Shown here: positions 6,739 through 14,458 of the stretch, in pieces
Position numbering within the stretch: the stretch's first letter is position 1
Layout of the letters: each line of letters opens with the position of its first letter
Assembly (NCBI RefSeq): GCF_001280125.1
Contig: NZ_LGEG01000019.1
Span: 1-17,474 of the forward strand
Direction: 5' to 3'
DNA length: 17,474 nt
DNA from: Streptomyces sp. NRRL F-6492
Lineage (GTDB): Bacteria > Actinomycetota > Actinomycetes > Streptomycetales > Streptomycetaceae
Position numbers and translations under genes: made by a program
The notes under the pieces: model-generated
The model's database searches: none
Told to the model about the DNA's origin: nothing
Seen by the model: only the letters and a program-made list of their open reading frames with translations

Positions 6739-7539
6739 TCAGCCGGCGGCCGGAGCCTCGACCCGGGCCGGGGTCCCCCCGTCGGCCGTCCGGGCGGCCA
6801 GCGCCTTCTGGGCGAGGTAGCCGAAGACCACGGCGAACACCACCCACAGCACGACCTGGACGCCGAGCGAGGCCAGCCGGAACTCCCACAGCAGCTTGGC
6901 GGGGAAGCCCGCCTTGACCGCGTCGTCGTTGGCGGGCAGGACCGCGAAGGCGATGCCCGTCACGAGGAGGAAGCCGAAGCCGGCCGCCAGGCTCGCGTTC
7001 CAGTTGCCCAGACGCGGCGCCAGACGACGGCCGAGGATCACCGCGCCGACGCCGAGCAGCACGCTGAGCAGGATCATCAGGAAGAACAGGGTGGTGCGCT
7101 TCCCGATAGTGTCGGGGTTGCCGACGGCCGGCGGGGTCGCCGGGTACTTCAGGAACGGCACCAGGTAGACGGTGGTGAAGGCCGCCGCCGCGGTCAGCGC
7201 CGCGGTGGCCCGCGGGCTGAACCGGCCGATGCGGCCGAGCGCGAAGGAGAAGGCGAGCGCGGCGACGCCGCCCAGCGCCACTCCGTAGACGAGGACGCCG
7301 GTGGCCAGGCCGAAGGTGGACTGCGCCGAGCGGCTGACCACCTCCTCCTCTTCCTCGGCCTCCGCGCCGCCGTGTCCGGCGTGGGCCGCCTCCTGGGCGG
7401 CCTGGGCCTCCTCCACGGCGATGGAGCCGTTCACGGAGGGCTCACCGCCCACGTAGGCCACGGCGAAGGCGAACAGACCGGCTATCAGGCCCGCGAGCAT
7501 GCCGCGGATCAGCAGGGTTCTCACAGTCGAGGCGTGCAT
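6739..7539 (-). CDS. cbtA: CbtA, predicted cobalt transporter membrane subunit
   Basis: This 266-aa integral membrane protein matches CbtA, the larger subunit of a predicted cobalt uptake system found in B12-regulated operons. About five or six hydrophobic helices are visible. They include one at the N-terminus (about residues 10-30), then after an extracytoplasmic loop several between about 75 and 205, and one near 225-245. The first loop holds His and a run of acidic residues (HAGHGGAEAEEEEEV), a plausible metal-gathering segment. The start at 7539 follows GAGAGG at about 10 nt. The gene lies 14 nt downstream of cbtB and is evidently co-transcribed with it under the cobalamin riboswitch. 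The transport function is predicted for the family from genome context rather than firmly demonstrated. Confidence 0.9.
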   Translation of the reverse strand: MHASTVRTLLIRGMLAGLIAGLFAFAVAYVGGEPSVNGSIAVEEAQAAQEAAHAGHGGAEAEEEEEVVSRSAQSTFGLATGVLVYGVALGGVAALAFSFALGRIGRFSPRATAALTAAAAFTTVYLVPFLKYPATPPAVGNPDTIGKRTTLFFLMILLSVLLGVGAVILGRRLAPRLGNWNASLAAGFGFLLVTGIAFAVLPANDDAVKAGFPAKLLWEFRLASLGVQVVLWVVFAVVFGYLAQKALAARTADGGTPARVEAPAAG

Positions 7540-7553
7540 GTGCTCGTCGCCTC

Positions 7554-7781
7554 TCAGTGGCAGGGGAAGCCGAGCAGGTGGCGCCCGTCGTGCACCCACT
7601 CGTGCACGTCGGAACCCGCGAAGAGGGAGGTGGCACCCTGCTCCGCGCCCACGAAGTACAGCGCGATCAGCGCGAGGAGGCCGACGAAGAAGGCCCAGGG
7701 CAGCACGGCCCGCACGGGCAGCGGAGCCGGTACGGCTACGGAAGGGGTGGAAACGGCAGCGGAGACGGCAGCCTCGGCCAT
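7554..7781 (-). CDS. cbtB: CbtB, small cobalt transporter subunit
   Basis: CbtB is a 75-aa protein with one membrane helix (about residues 25-47) and a His-rich C-terminus, HEWVHDGRHLLGFPCH, which is the hallmark of this family and the likely metal-binding site. The start is ATG 7781, preceded by a perfect AGGAGG at a 7-nt spacing. A longer frame from 7838 would run into the riboswitch and is rejected. It is the first gene of the cbtB-cbtA pair. Its Shine-Dalgarno can pair with an element at the 3' side of the riboswitch, so cobalamin should reduce its translation. Confidence 0.92.
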   Translation of the reverse strand: MAEAAVSAAVSTPSVAVPAPLPVRAVLPWAFFVGLLALIALYFVGAEQGATSLFAGSDVHEWVHDGRHLLGFPCH

Positions 7782-7825
7782 GATGAAACCTCCTGCGGGA
7801 ACGCGCGTCCCAAACGGTGGTGCAG

Positions 7826-7937
7826 GACGACGGTCCACGGGTCTGACTCGCCGCGACCCCCCCTTGCCCGGGGAGGCCTCGGCACACAGTGGCGCGACCG
7901 TGCCGGGTTCCCACCGGACTTCCGTCTCGCCGTCGTC
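7826..7937 (-). ncRNA. Cobalamin (AdoCbl-class) riboswitch upstream of cbtBA
   Basis: Read on the minus strand, this leader contains the conserved B12 aptamer segments in order. These are AAGTCCGGTGGGAACCCGG (about 7902-7920), then GGTCGCGCCACTGT (about 7885-7898, the B12 box), then GAGTCAGACCC (about 7840-7850). The closing P1 helix is GACGACGG (7937-7930) with CCGTCGTC (7833-7826). Downstream, TCCTGC (7827-7822) is complementary to GCAGGA (7796-7791), which overlaps the cbtB Shine-Dalgarno. This points to translational control. The 5' strand of that sequestering helix shares two bases with P1. Confidence 0.92.
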
Positions 7938-7958
7938 ACGCTGTTCAAATGTCGCCTG

Positions 7959-7987
7959 ACGGTACCGCGTGACGTGGACATTGTTAA
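7959..7987 (-). promoter_or_regulatory. Promoter for the riboswitch-cbtBA transcript
   Basis: On the minus strand TTAACA (7987-7982), 17 bp, then TACCGT (7964-7959) fit a vegetative promoter. Transcription would start near 7952, about 15 nt before the riboswitch P1 helix. The -10 is identical to that of the tRNA-like gene. Confidence 0.6.
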
Positions 7988-8108
7988 GGGCGTGAGGCCT
8001 GGATCACCTTCCGTGCGCCCCCGGGCGGAACGCCCGCCTCCCCGCGGCCCGTACCGTACGGGGGACCGCCCCGCCGCCCCGTACCGGCGCCGACCGAGAA
8101 GGATCCCG

Positions 8109-8678
8109 ATGACAGTCCGGCTGACGCTCGTCCCGCCCGCCACGAGCGACGCGCTGCGCGAGGTCCGGTTCGACGACGACGGCCCCCTCGACCCGGCGGG
8201 GCTCGCCCGCGCCGAGGCCCTCGCCGCCGTCGTGGCCCCCGCCACGCGCGCGTACGCCTCGCCGTCCGCGCGCTGCCTCGGCACCGCGCGGGCCCTCGGC
8301 CTGCGGGCCGGGCCGGTGGCCGCCCTGGCCGGCTGCGCCATGGGCCGCTGGCGGGGGAGGACCCTCGACGACGTCGCCGCCGCCGAGGAGGCCGCGCTGG
8401 CCGCCTGGCTGTCCGACCCGGAGGCCGCGCCGCACGGCGGGGAGTCCCTCCGCGACCTGCGCGTCCGGGTCGGGGCCTGGCTCGACGCGCTCCGGGAGGG
8501 ATCGGGACGCGTCACGGCCGTCGTCGAACCCGACGTCGTCCGCGCCGCGACGGTCCACGCCCTCGGGGTCCCGGACGCGGTCGCCCGGCGCCTGGACGTC
8601 CGCCCCCTGACGGCCGTTCACCTCAGCGGCCGGACCGGCCGCTGGAACCTGCGCGTCGGCGAGCCGCTCACCGGGTGA
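8109..8678 (+). CDS. Histidine-phosphatase-superfamily protein lacking catalytic histidines
   Basis: The 189-aa protein has the layout of the phosphoglycerate mutase/CobC histidine phosphatase superfamily. A first beta-strand LTLV opens the protein, YASPSARCLGTARALGL matches the conserved (S/T)SPxxRxxxTA segment (about residues 54-70), and GESLRDLRVRVGAWLDAL matches the GESxxD helix. The nucleophile motif, normally LVRHG, reads LVPPAT. The second catalytic His region, normally V(S/T)HGGVIR, reads VVEPDVVR. Both histidines needed for phosphotransfer are therefore missing. The start ATG 8109 follows GAGAAGGA. It is divergent from cbtBA, and superfamily members include CobC, an alpha-ribazole phosphatase of B12 synthesis. 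A B12-linked regulatory or binding role is possible, but activity as a phosphatase is unlikely. Confidence 0.8.
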   Translation: MTVRLTLVPPATSDALREVRFDDDGPLDPAGLARAEALAAVVAPATRAYASPSARCLGTARALGLRAGPVAALAGCAMGRWRGRTLDDVAAAEEAALAAWLSDPEAAPHGGESLRDLRVRVGAWLDALREGSGRVTAVVEPDVVRAATVHALGVPDAVARRLDVRPLTAVHLSGRTGRWNLRVGEPLTG

Positions 8679-8684
8679 CGGAAA

Positions 8685-8721
8685 CGGGAGGAGGGGGCCA
8701 CCCGGTGGCCCCCTCCTCCCG
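8685..8721. terminator. Bidirectional hairpin terminator
   Basis: Arms 8685-8700 and 8706-8721 form a 16-bp perfect stem with a 5-nt loop, between the convergent phosphatase-fold gene and the siderophore permease gene. Confidence 0.9.
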
Positions 8722-8732
8722 CCGTACCCGTC

Positions 8733-9836
8733 TCAGACGGGCCGCTTCCACTCCCGCAGCAGCAGATAGCCCAGGTACGCCCCTCCGACGGCCATCGTGT
8801 ACAGACCGACCGGCAGGTCGTCGAAGAGCGGCAGCTGCTGGGCCGTGAGGTCCGCGAGGACCAGGAGCAGGGCGCCGAGCAGCGTCGACATGACCAGCTG
8901 CGGTCCGCCGCTCCGGGTGACCCGCTTGGCGATCTGCGGCGCCGTCAGGGAGATGAAGGCGATCGGACCGGCCACGCCGACCGCGCCCGCGGACAGCACG
9001 ATCGACAGGGCGACCGCCGCCGTCGCGGTCCGGTCCGGGCGGGCGCCCAGACCGGTGGAGAGGTCGTCGCCCATCTCGCCGATGCCCAGCGGCCGCGCGA
9101 GGAGCGCCGCGAGCGGCAGACAGACGAGCAGCACCCCCCAGATGACCGTCGCGTCGTCCCAGGAACGGGCGGAGAGACTGCCGTTGATGTACGCGGTCAG
9201 GGCGCTCGCCTTGTCGCGCTCGACGGCGTAGACCACGTACTGGGTCAGGGCCGTCGACATGGCGGCCACGCCGATGCCCGCCACGACCAGGCGCCCGGGG
9301 TTGCGGAACCCGGTCCCGGTGGAGACGTACACCAGCGCCATGGCGCCGACCGCGCCGACCAGGGAGCCGACGGCGACCGGGACGGTGTCGGGGAAGAAGA
9401 GCGCGGCGGCCGCGGCCCCCGCGCCGGAGCCGGCGCTGAGCCCGATCACGTCGGGGCTGCCCAGCGGATTGCGGGTGACCGACTGGAACAGGGCCCCGGA
9501 CAGGCCGAAGGCCGCGCCGGTGGCGATGGCCACCACGAGCCGCGGGCCGCGCAGCCGGTTCAGGACGAAGGCGTTCTTGCCCGTCGCCTCGCCCATGAGC
9601 GCCGACGGCAGATCGGCGAGGTGGATGCCCAGTCGGCCCATCGAGAGCGTCGCCACGGCCGCCGCCAGGAGCAGCAGCACCGACAGCGCGGCGGCGACCA
9701 GGGAGGAGCGGCGCACGGGGATCGCGACCCGGGGGCCGATCCGTACGAGCAGGCGCCCCGCCGGACGCGGCGGCGTCACGGCCGGGCCCCCGGTCCGCGT
9801 CTCGGCCGGAGTCTCGGTCCGGTCGGTGGTCTTCAT
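8733..9836 (-). CDS. FecCD-family iron-siderophore ABC permease (second)
   Basis: This 367-aa polytopic membrane protein belongs to the BtuC/FecCD permease family, which forms the membrane channel of ferric-siderophore importers. Family hallmarks are visible: LRGPRLVVAIATGAAFGLSG (about residues 94-113), QSVTRNPLGSPDVIGLSAG, the coupling region GDDLSTGLGA, and GPIAFISLTAPQIAKRV. Roughly nine to ten hydrophobic helices can be counted after a 50-residue charged N-terminal extension. Its ATG overlaps the TGA of the upstream permease (ATGA), indicating translational coupling and a 1:1 heterodimer. It is the last gene of the operon before the terminator. No ATP-binding gene follows. Confidence 0.93.
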   Translation of the reverse strand: MKTTDRTETPAETRTGGPAVTPPRPAGRLLVRIGPRVAIPVRRSSLVAAALSVLLLLAAAVATLSMGRLGIHLADLPSALMGEATGKNAFVLNRLRGPRLVVAIATGAAFGLSGALFQSVTRNPLGSPDVIGLSAGSGAGAAAAALFFPDTVPVAVGSLVGAVGAMALVYVSTGTGFRNPGRLVVAGIGVAAMSTALTQYVVYAVERDKASALTAYINGSLSARSWDDATVIWGVLLVCLPLAALLARPLGIGEMGDDLSTGLGARPDRTATAAVALSIVLSAGAVGVAGPIAFISLTAPQIAKRVTRSGGPQLVMSTLLGALLLVLADLTAQQLPLFDDLPVGLYTMAVGGAYLGYLLLREWKRPV

Positions 9837-10867
9837 GCCGCTCCCCTCATGCGACGGACGGCGAAGAGCAGGGCCGGCGCGCCCACGAACGCGGTGACGA
9901 CGCCGACCATCAGCTCCTCGGGACGCAGCAGGACCCGCCCGACGACGTCCGCGAAGAGCAGCAGCGTGGGGCCCGCGAGCGCGGTGAACAGGATCTGCAT
10001 CCGGAAGTCGGCGCCCACCAGCACCCGGACCAGGTGCGGGACGGCGAGCCCGACGAAGGCGATGGGCCCCACCGCCGCCGTGGCCGCCGCGCTGAGCAGC
10101 GTCGCGGCGAGCAGCCCGGCGCCCTTGACCCGGGCGGGGCTGATGCCGAGCGAGGCGGCCTTGTCGTCGCCCATCGCCATGGCGTTGAGCCCGGGGGCGA
10201 GGACGACGGCGAGCAGGAGACCGGCCGCGGCGAACGGCAGCACGGCCCAGAGGGCGTCGAAGCCGCGCCCGCCGAGCGACCCCACCACCCAGTAGCGGTA
10301 CGTGTCGAAGACCTTCGGCCGGGACAGCGCGACGGCCTGGATGAACGCGGCGAGGATCGCGGAGAGCACCGCGCCGGCGAGCACGAGGCGCACCGGACCG
10401 CCGCCCCCGCCGGCCGTGCCGACGAGATGGACGAGGACACCGGTCACCAGGGCGCCGACGAGGGCCCACCAGATGGTCTCCCGCTGCCCGGACGCGCCGA
10501 GGAACGCGGTGGCGGCGACGATGCTCGCGGACGCGCCCGCGTTGATGCCGAGGAGCCCCGGCTCGGCGAGCGGGTTGCGGGTGATGCCCTGCATCAGCGT
10601 GCCGGCGATCCCGAGGCAGAGGCCCGCGAGCACGCCGAGGGCGGTGCGCGGGTAGCGGCTCTCGACGACGGTGCGGAGGTAGTCGTCGCCGCCGCCGGTG
10701 ACGACCCGCAGGACCTCGGCCGGGGACGTCGGCCTGCTGCCGAACATCACGCTGGCGAGCAGGGCCAGGGCGAGCAGGACCAGGCACAGGACGGCGGCTG
10801 CTAGGTACCGGGCAGGGCCCCGCCGTGCGACGGCGGGGCCCTGGACGGTCCGGGAGAGTGTGGTCAC
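9833..10867 (-). CDS. FecCD-family iron-siderophore ABC permease (first)
   Basis: A 344-aa BtuC/FecCD-type permease, partner of the next gene. Visible family features are RYPRTALGVLAGLCLGIAG (about residues 72-90), MQGITRNPLAEPGLLGINAG, the coupling-loop segment AMAMGDDKAASLGI, and GPIAFVGLAVPHLVR near the C-terminus. The GTG at 10867 is used, 14 nt after the stop codon of the binding-protein gene; no strong Shine-Dalgarno is seen, so translation may depend on coupling. A perfect 14-bp hairpin lies inside the first 20 codons (10813-10843) and could lower permease expression relative to the binding protein. Confidence 0.92.
   Translation of the reverse strand: MTTLSRTVQGPAVARRGPARYLAAAVLCLVLLALALLASVMFGSRPTSPAEVLRVVTGGGDDYLRTVVESRYPRTALGVLAGLCLGIAGTLMQGITRNPLAEPGLLGINAGASASIVAATAFLGASGQRETIWWALVGALVTGVLVHLVGTAGGGGGPVRLVLAGAVLSAILAAFIQAVALSRPKVFDTYRYWVVGSLGGRGFDALWAVLPFAAAGLLLAVVLAPGLNAMAMGDDKAASLGISPARVKGAGLLAATLLSAAATAAVGPIAFVGLAVPHLVRVLVGADFRMQILFTALAGPTLLLFADVVGRVLLRPEELMVGVVTAFVGAPALLFAVRRMRGAA
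10813..10843 (-). promoter_or_regulatory. Intra-operon hairpin at the 5' end of the first permease gene
   Basis: Arms 10813-10826 and 10830-10843 pair perfectly over 14 G/C-rich bp around a 3-nt loop. The structure lies inside coding sequence, 24 nt after the start codon and about 40 nt after the end of the binding-protein gene. It may act as a partial terminator or as a 3'-end stabiliser for the upstream cistron. This is inference from position and stability. Confidence 0.55.
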
Positions 10868-10881
10868 GCCGGAATCCGTGG

Positions 10882-11934
10882 TTACTTTCCGGCCTTGGCG
10901 ACGGCCTTGTCGATCATCGGCAGGTAGCGCTCGATGCTGTACGGCACCGTCAGCGGGTTGATCATCGAGGAGGCGGTGACGAACGGGGTGTCGTGGCTGT
11001 AGACCAGCGCGCCCTTCTTCACGGCGGGGATGGCCGCGTACAGGGGCTGGGCCTCGACCGTCTTGCGGGACTTCTCGTCCATGTAGAAGGTGAAGGCGAT
11101 GTCGCTCTTGGCGAGCTTGTTGGCGTTCTCCAGGCCGATCAGGGCGGAGTCGGTGCCCTCGGTCTCCTTGAAGGTGTTCACGACCGGGTCGACCTTGAGG
11201 CCGAGCTTGGAGACCATCGCGACGCGCTGCTCCTCGGGCTTGAAGACGCCGAGGGTGCCGGGGCCGGTGTTGTAGATGTACGAGAACGTGACGTTCTTGT
11301 AGTTGGGGCGGGAGGCGGCCGCGTCGGCGAGCTGCTTGTCGATCTTCGACTCCAGCTCCTTGGCCTTCTCCGGCTGACCGAGCGCCTTGGCGACGATCTC
11401 GATCTGCTGGTCCCAGTTCGTGCTCCACGCCTTCTCGGGGTAGGCGACGGTGGGCGCGATGTCCTTGAGGACGTCGTACTGCTTCTGGGTGAGGCCGGAC
11501 CACGGGGCGAGGATGACGTCGGGCTCGAGCTCGGTGATGGCCTCGATGTCGAGCTCCTCACCGCCCTTGAACTGCTTGGGGAGCGTGGCGCCGGACTTCG
11601 TCACGGCCTCGTGGATCCAGGGGAGGTAGCCGGTCTTGTCGCTGCCCCAGGGGTACTCCTCGATGCCGACCGGGACGTTGCCGAGGGCGATGGCGGTCTC
11701 CGCGGAGCCCTGGCCGAGGGTGACGACGCGCTTGGGCTTGTCCTTGATGACCGCCTCGCCGAGGGCGCTCTTGATGGTGACGGGGAACGCGCCCGCCGGA
11801 GCCTTGGACGCCGGACCCGCCGCGTCGTCCTTTTTCTCGTCCGAACCGCATCCGGTCACCATGAGGCCGAGCGAGACCGCGGCGGCCCCCGCCACGAGGG
11901 CGCGGCGGCGAAGAGGGGTGAACACAGAAGGCAT
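10882..11934 (-). CDS. Iron-siderophore ABC transporter substrate-binding lipoprotein
   Basis: This 350-aa protein is the extracytoplasmic ferric-siderophore receptor of the operon, of the FepB/FecB type (Pfam peripla_BP_2). The N-terminus has three arginines, a hydrophobic core and a lipobox VTGC with Cys29, so it is a membrane-anchored lipoprotein. The RRR followed by hydrophobics would also suit Tat export. Family motifs follow: KRVVTLGQGSAETAIALG (about residues 60-77), the long IEAITELEPDVILAPWSGL segment, and the C-terminal PFVTASSMINPLTVPYSIER. ATG 11934 is chosen because AAGGA lies 7 nt before it; the longer frame to 12000 adds a segment with no signal-peptide character. An iron box about 95 bp upstream implies repression by iron-loaded DmdR/DtxR. 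The specific siderophore cannot be told from sequence. Confidence 0.94.
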   Translation of the reverse strand: MPSVFTPLRRRALVAGAAAVSLGLMVTGCGSDEKKDDAAGPASKAPAGAFPVTIKSALGEAVIKDKPKRVVTLGQGSAETAIALGNVPVGIEEYPWGSDKTGYLPWIHEAVTKSGATLPKQFKGGEELDIEAITELEPDVILAPWSGLTQKQYDVLKDIAPTVAYPEKAWSTNWDQQIEIVAKALGQPEKAKELESKIDKQLADAAASRPNYKNVTFSYIYNTGPGTLGVFKPEEQRVAMVSKLGLKVDPVVNTFKETEGTDSALIGLENANKLAKSDIAFTFYMDEKSRKTVEAQPLYAAIPAVKKGALVYSHDTPFVTASSMINPLTVPYSIERYLPMIDKAVAKAGK

Positions 11935-12029
11935 GACGGTTCCTTGTCTCCGGGCAGAGGTGTGCAGACGCCGCGCCCACGCCTCTCCGGACATGATCAC
12001 GCAGAGGCGGCGGTCGTCGCGAACGCTTG

Positions 12030-12048
12030 TTAGGTGAGCCTAACCTAT
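12030..12048 (-). promoter_or_regulatory. DmdR/DtxR iron box overlapping the siderophore-operon promoter
   Basis: TTAGGTGAGCCTAACCTAT matches the reverse complement of the Streptomyces iron box (TTAGGTTAGGCTCACCTAA) at 18 of 19 positions. On the minus strand a promoter TTCGAG (12065-12060), 17 bp, TAGGCT (12042-12037) has its -10 inside the box. Bound repressor would therefore block RNA polymerase. The -35 is weak and this promoter is tentative; the box itself is clear. Confidence 0.9.
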
Positions 12049-12301
12049 TCGTTCGGGCACTCGAACACCAGGGGTGTCGATCTTCGCTGGGAGACCGGAG
12101 GGAAGGGGGCGAACGGCGCTCGGGGCGCACACGGACGGGGGAGCCGCTCGTGTGGCGCGGACCCCCGTGACGCGGTCCCCTGGAGGATGCGGGGGTTCAC
12201 GCGCCGGAAGGACGAAAGGCTCACAGGATGATCGCACCGGATCGTCGGCGGACCGGCGGACGGCCGGAACGCCCACCGGCCCGGACGGGGACGGAGGGAC
12301 G

Positions 12302-14290
12302 ATGAGCCCCGCGAGGGCCCTCGACCCGAAGCTGTTCGACGCGACCGTGGCGGCGGTCGCCCTCTTCGGGGGACCCGAGCACCTGCTGATCTACGTCAAC
12401 GCGGCGTACAGGAGGACGCTCGGCGACCGCCCCCTCCGCAGGCCCGCCCGGGAGGCCTACCCGGAACCGGCCGCCGAGCGGTTCCTGGCCGTCCTGGACG
12501 ACGTCCTCGCCACCGGACGCCCCCGCCAGCTCACCGACTCCCTGCTGCCCGTCCCCGGCGGCCCGGACGAGGTCCGCCACTTCGTCACCTCCTGCACCCC
12601 CGTCCCCACCCCGGTCGGCGACGGGGTCCTGGTCGTGACCCTGGAGACCACCGCCGAGACCCGCGCCCTCCAGCGCTTCGAGGCCCTGGTGACGGCCGTC
12701 TCCCAGATGGTGTGGGTGGTGCGCGCGAACGGCGGCGTCGAGGAGATCGTCCCCGGCTGGGAGAAGCTGACCGGCGCCCCCCTGCCCCGCCACGAGGGCG
12801 AGGGCATGTACGCCTACGTCCACCCCCGGGACCGGCAGGCGCTCGTCGACGCCTGGCACGGGGCGCGCGCCCGGCGTCCCCCCGAGATCTACCAGAACAC
12901 CTTCCGCCTCCGCACGGCCGACGGCTCCTACCGCCACATGGCCATGCGCTGCGTCCCCATCGTGCGCGACGGCCGCGCCGAGGAGTGGATCGCCGCCACC
13001 GTCGACGTCGAGGACACCTGGGGCGCCGAGCTGCGCGAACACCTCCTCGCCCGGGTGGCGCAGGCGTCGGGCGGCGGCCTGGACACGGCGTTCGCCGTGG
13101 TGGTGGAGTCGGTCGTCCCCGAACTCGCCGACGCCTGCGTGATCCTGCTCCTCTCCCACGAGGAGTGGCCGCTCCCGGAGCACGCGACGGTCACGGCCCG
13201 GCGGGTCGCCTCCGCCACCCGCGCCGGACTCCCGCCCGCGCCCTCGCGGATGGGGCAGAGCGTCACGGTCACCGCGGTCATGCGGGAGGTGCTGGAGAGC
13301 CGCGAACCGAGGACGTTCCGGCTGTCCCCGGACGGCCGGGTCCCGCCCGATCTGGTGCCGGAGGTCACCGAGCGGTGGCTCACGGCCTCCGGCGCGACCA
13401 GCATGACCCTGATCCCGCTGGTCGTCGACGACATCGTCCTCGGGTACGCCACCACCTCCACCAGCGGGGACACCCCCGTCCCCGAACCCGCCGACGTCGA
13501 GCTGCTGCGCGAGATCCTGCACCACGCGCAGCGGCCCATCCGCAAGGTCCTCGACCTCCAGCAGGCCCGCCGCACCGCGCTGGGCCTCCAGCGCGCCCAG
13601 CTCACCCGCCCGCCCGCCGTGCCCGGGGCGAGCCTGGCCGCCCGCTACCAGCCGGCCAGCCCGGCCAACGAGATCGGCGGCGACTGGTACGACGTCATCA
13701 CGCTCCCCGACGGCACTCTCGTCCTCGACATCGGGGACGTCGCCGGCCACGACCTCGGCGCCGCCACCGTCATGGGACAGATGCGCAGCATGCTCCGCGC
13801 CCTCGCCTGGAACAAGGGCCCCGACTGCACGCCCGCCGCCGTCCTCGCCATGCTCGACGACGCCGCCGAAGGCCTCGACGTCGGCTCCTTCACCACCGTC
13901 GTCCACACCCATCTGCGCCGGCGGCCCGACGGCACCTGGCGGATGACCTGGTCCAACGCCGGACACCCGCCGCCCCTGCTGATCCCCGCGCGGGGAGAGC
14001 CCCGCTTCCTCGACGGCAGCGGCGAGGACCCGCCGCTCTGCGTCGCCCCCGCGTTCCCCCGGACCACCCACACGCACGGCCTCGCCCCCGGCGACACCCT
14101 CCTGCAGTACACCGACGGGCTCATCGAGACCCCCGGCACCTCCCTCGACGCCGGGCAGCGGTGCCTCCTGCGGGCGGCGGCGCTCCACCGCGACGAGCCC
14201 CTGCCCGACCTGCTCCGCCTCCTGCAGGACCTCTCCGACCACCGCGACGACACCGCCATGATCGCCTTCCGCGCGGAACCGGCCGGCTGA
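12302..14290 (+). CDS. PAS-PAS-GAF-PP2C (SpoIIE-type) serine/threonine phosphatase
   Basis: A 662-aa cytosolic signalling phosphatase of the SpoIIE/RsbU class, which in Streptomyces typically dephosphorylates anti-anti-sigma factors. Two PAS-like sensor domains occupy about residues 10-110 and 125-235; the second has the WEKLTG and YVHPRDR signatures. A GAF-like domain follows (about 245-405). The PP2C domain runs from about 430 to 657. Its metal-binding and catalytic landmarks are GGDWYD (about 459-464), GDVAGHD (478-484), SNAGHPPPLL, YTDGLIE (603-609) and DDTAMIAF at the C-terminus, so it looks active. There is no RsbW-like kinase domain. ATG 12302 has GGAGG 6 nt upstream. The 11935-12301 stretch before it holds the iron box, its promoter and a possible 25-codon upstream ORF. 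The ligands of the sensor domains are unknown. Confidence 0.93.
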   Translation: MSPARALDPKLFDATVAAVALFGGPEHLLIYVNAAYRRTLGDRPLRRPAREAYPEPAAERFLAVLDDVLATGRPRQLTDSLLPVPGGPDEVRHFVTSCTPVPTPVGDGVLVVTLETTAETRALQRFEALVTAVSQMVWVVRANGGVEEIVPGWEKLTGAPLPRHEGEGMYAYVHPRDRQALVDAWHGARARRPPEIYQNTFRLRTADGSYRHMAMRCVPIVRDGRAEEWIAATVDVEDTWGAELREHLLARVAQASGGGLDTAFAVVVESVVPELADACVILLLSHEEWPLPEHATVTARRVASATRAGLPPAPSRMGQSVTVTAVMREVLESREPRTFRLSPDGRVPPDLVPEVTERWLTASGATSMTLIPLVVDDIVLGYATTSTSGDTPVPEPADVELLREILHHAQRPIRKVLDLQQARRTALGLQRAQLTRPPAVPGASLAARYQPASPANEIGGDWYDVITLPDGTLVLDIGDVAGHDLGAATVMGQMRSMLRALAWNKGPDCTPAAVLAMLDDAAEGLDVGSFTTVVHTHLRRRPDGTWRMTWSNAGHPPPLLIPARGEPRFLDGSGEDPPLCVAPAFPRTTHTHGLAPGDTLLQYTDGLIETPGTSLDAGQRCLLRAAALHRDEPLPDLLRLLQDLSDHRDDTAMIAFRAEPAG

Positions 14291-14381
14291 CGCGGCCCCA
14301 AGCGCTGCCAGCTGCGAAGGACCGGTTCTCCCCGCGGCGCGGGTCACCCGAATGCCGCGTTCCCCTTCGAGTGAGGGTGTC

Positions 14382-14403
14382 GTTGAGGGGATGTGTCATC
14401 AAC
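14382..14403. repeat. 22-bp imperfect inverted repeat upstream of the 96-aa gene
   Basis: GTTGA at 14382-14386 and TCAAC at 14399-14403 flank an inner GATG-TGT-CATC palindrome. It sits at the edge of an unusually A/T-rich patch (14411-14430) for this genome and could be an operator or part of a promoter region. No confident -10/-35 pair is seen. Confidence 0.35.
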
Positions 14404-14458
14404 AGTGCCCTTTTTATTCGAATGTGATGACCTTCGCCGCGGGCAACAGGAGGAACGC

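Noticed and set aside
12221..14347. 708-aa open frame opposite the phosphatase gene
   Set aside because: A shadow of the PAS-GAF-PP2C gene, with no domain signatures and biased Gly/Val/Asp composition.
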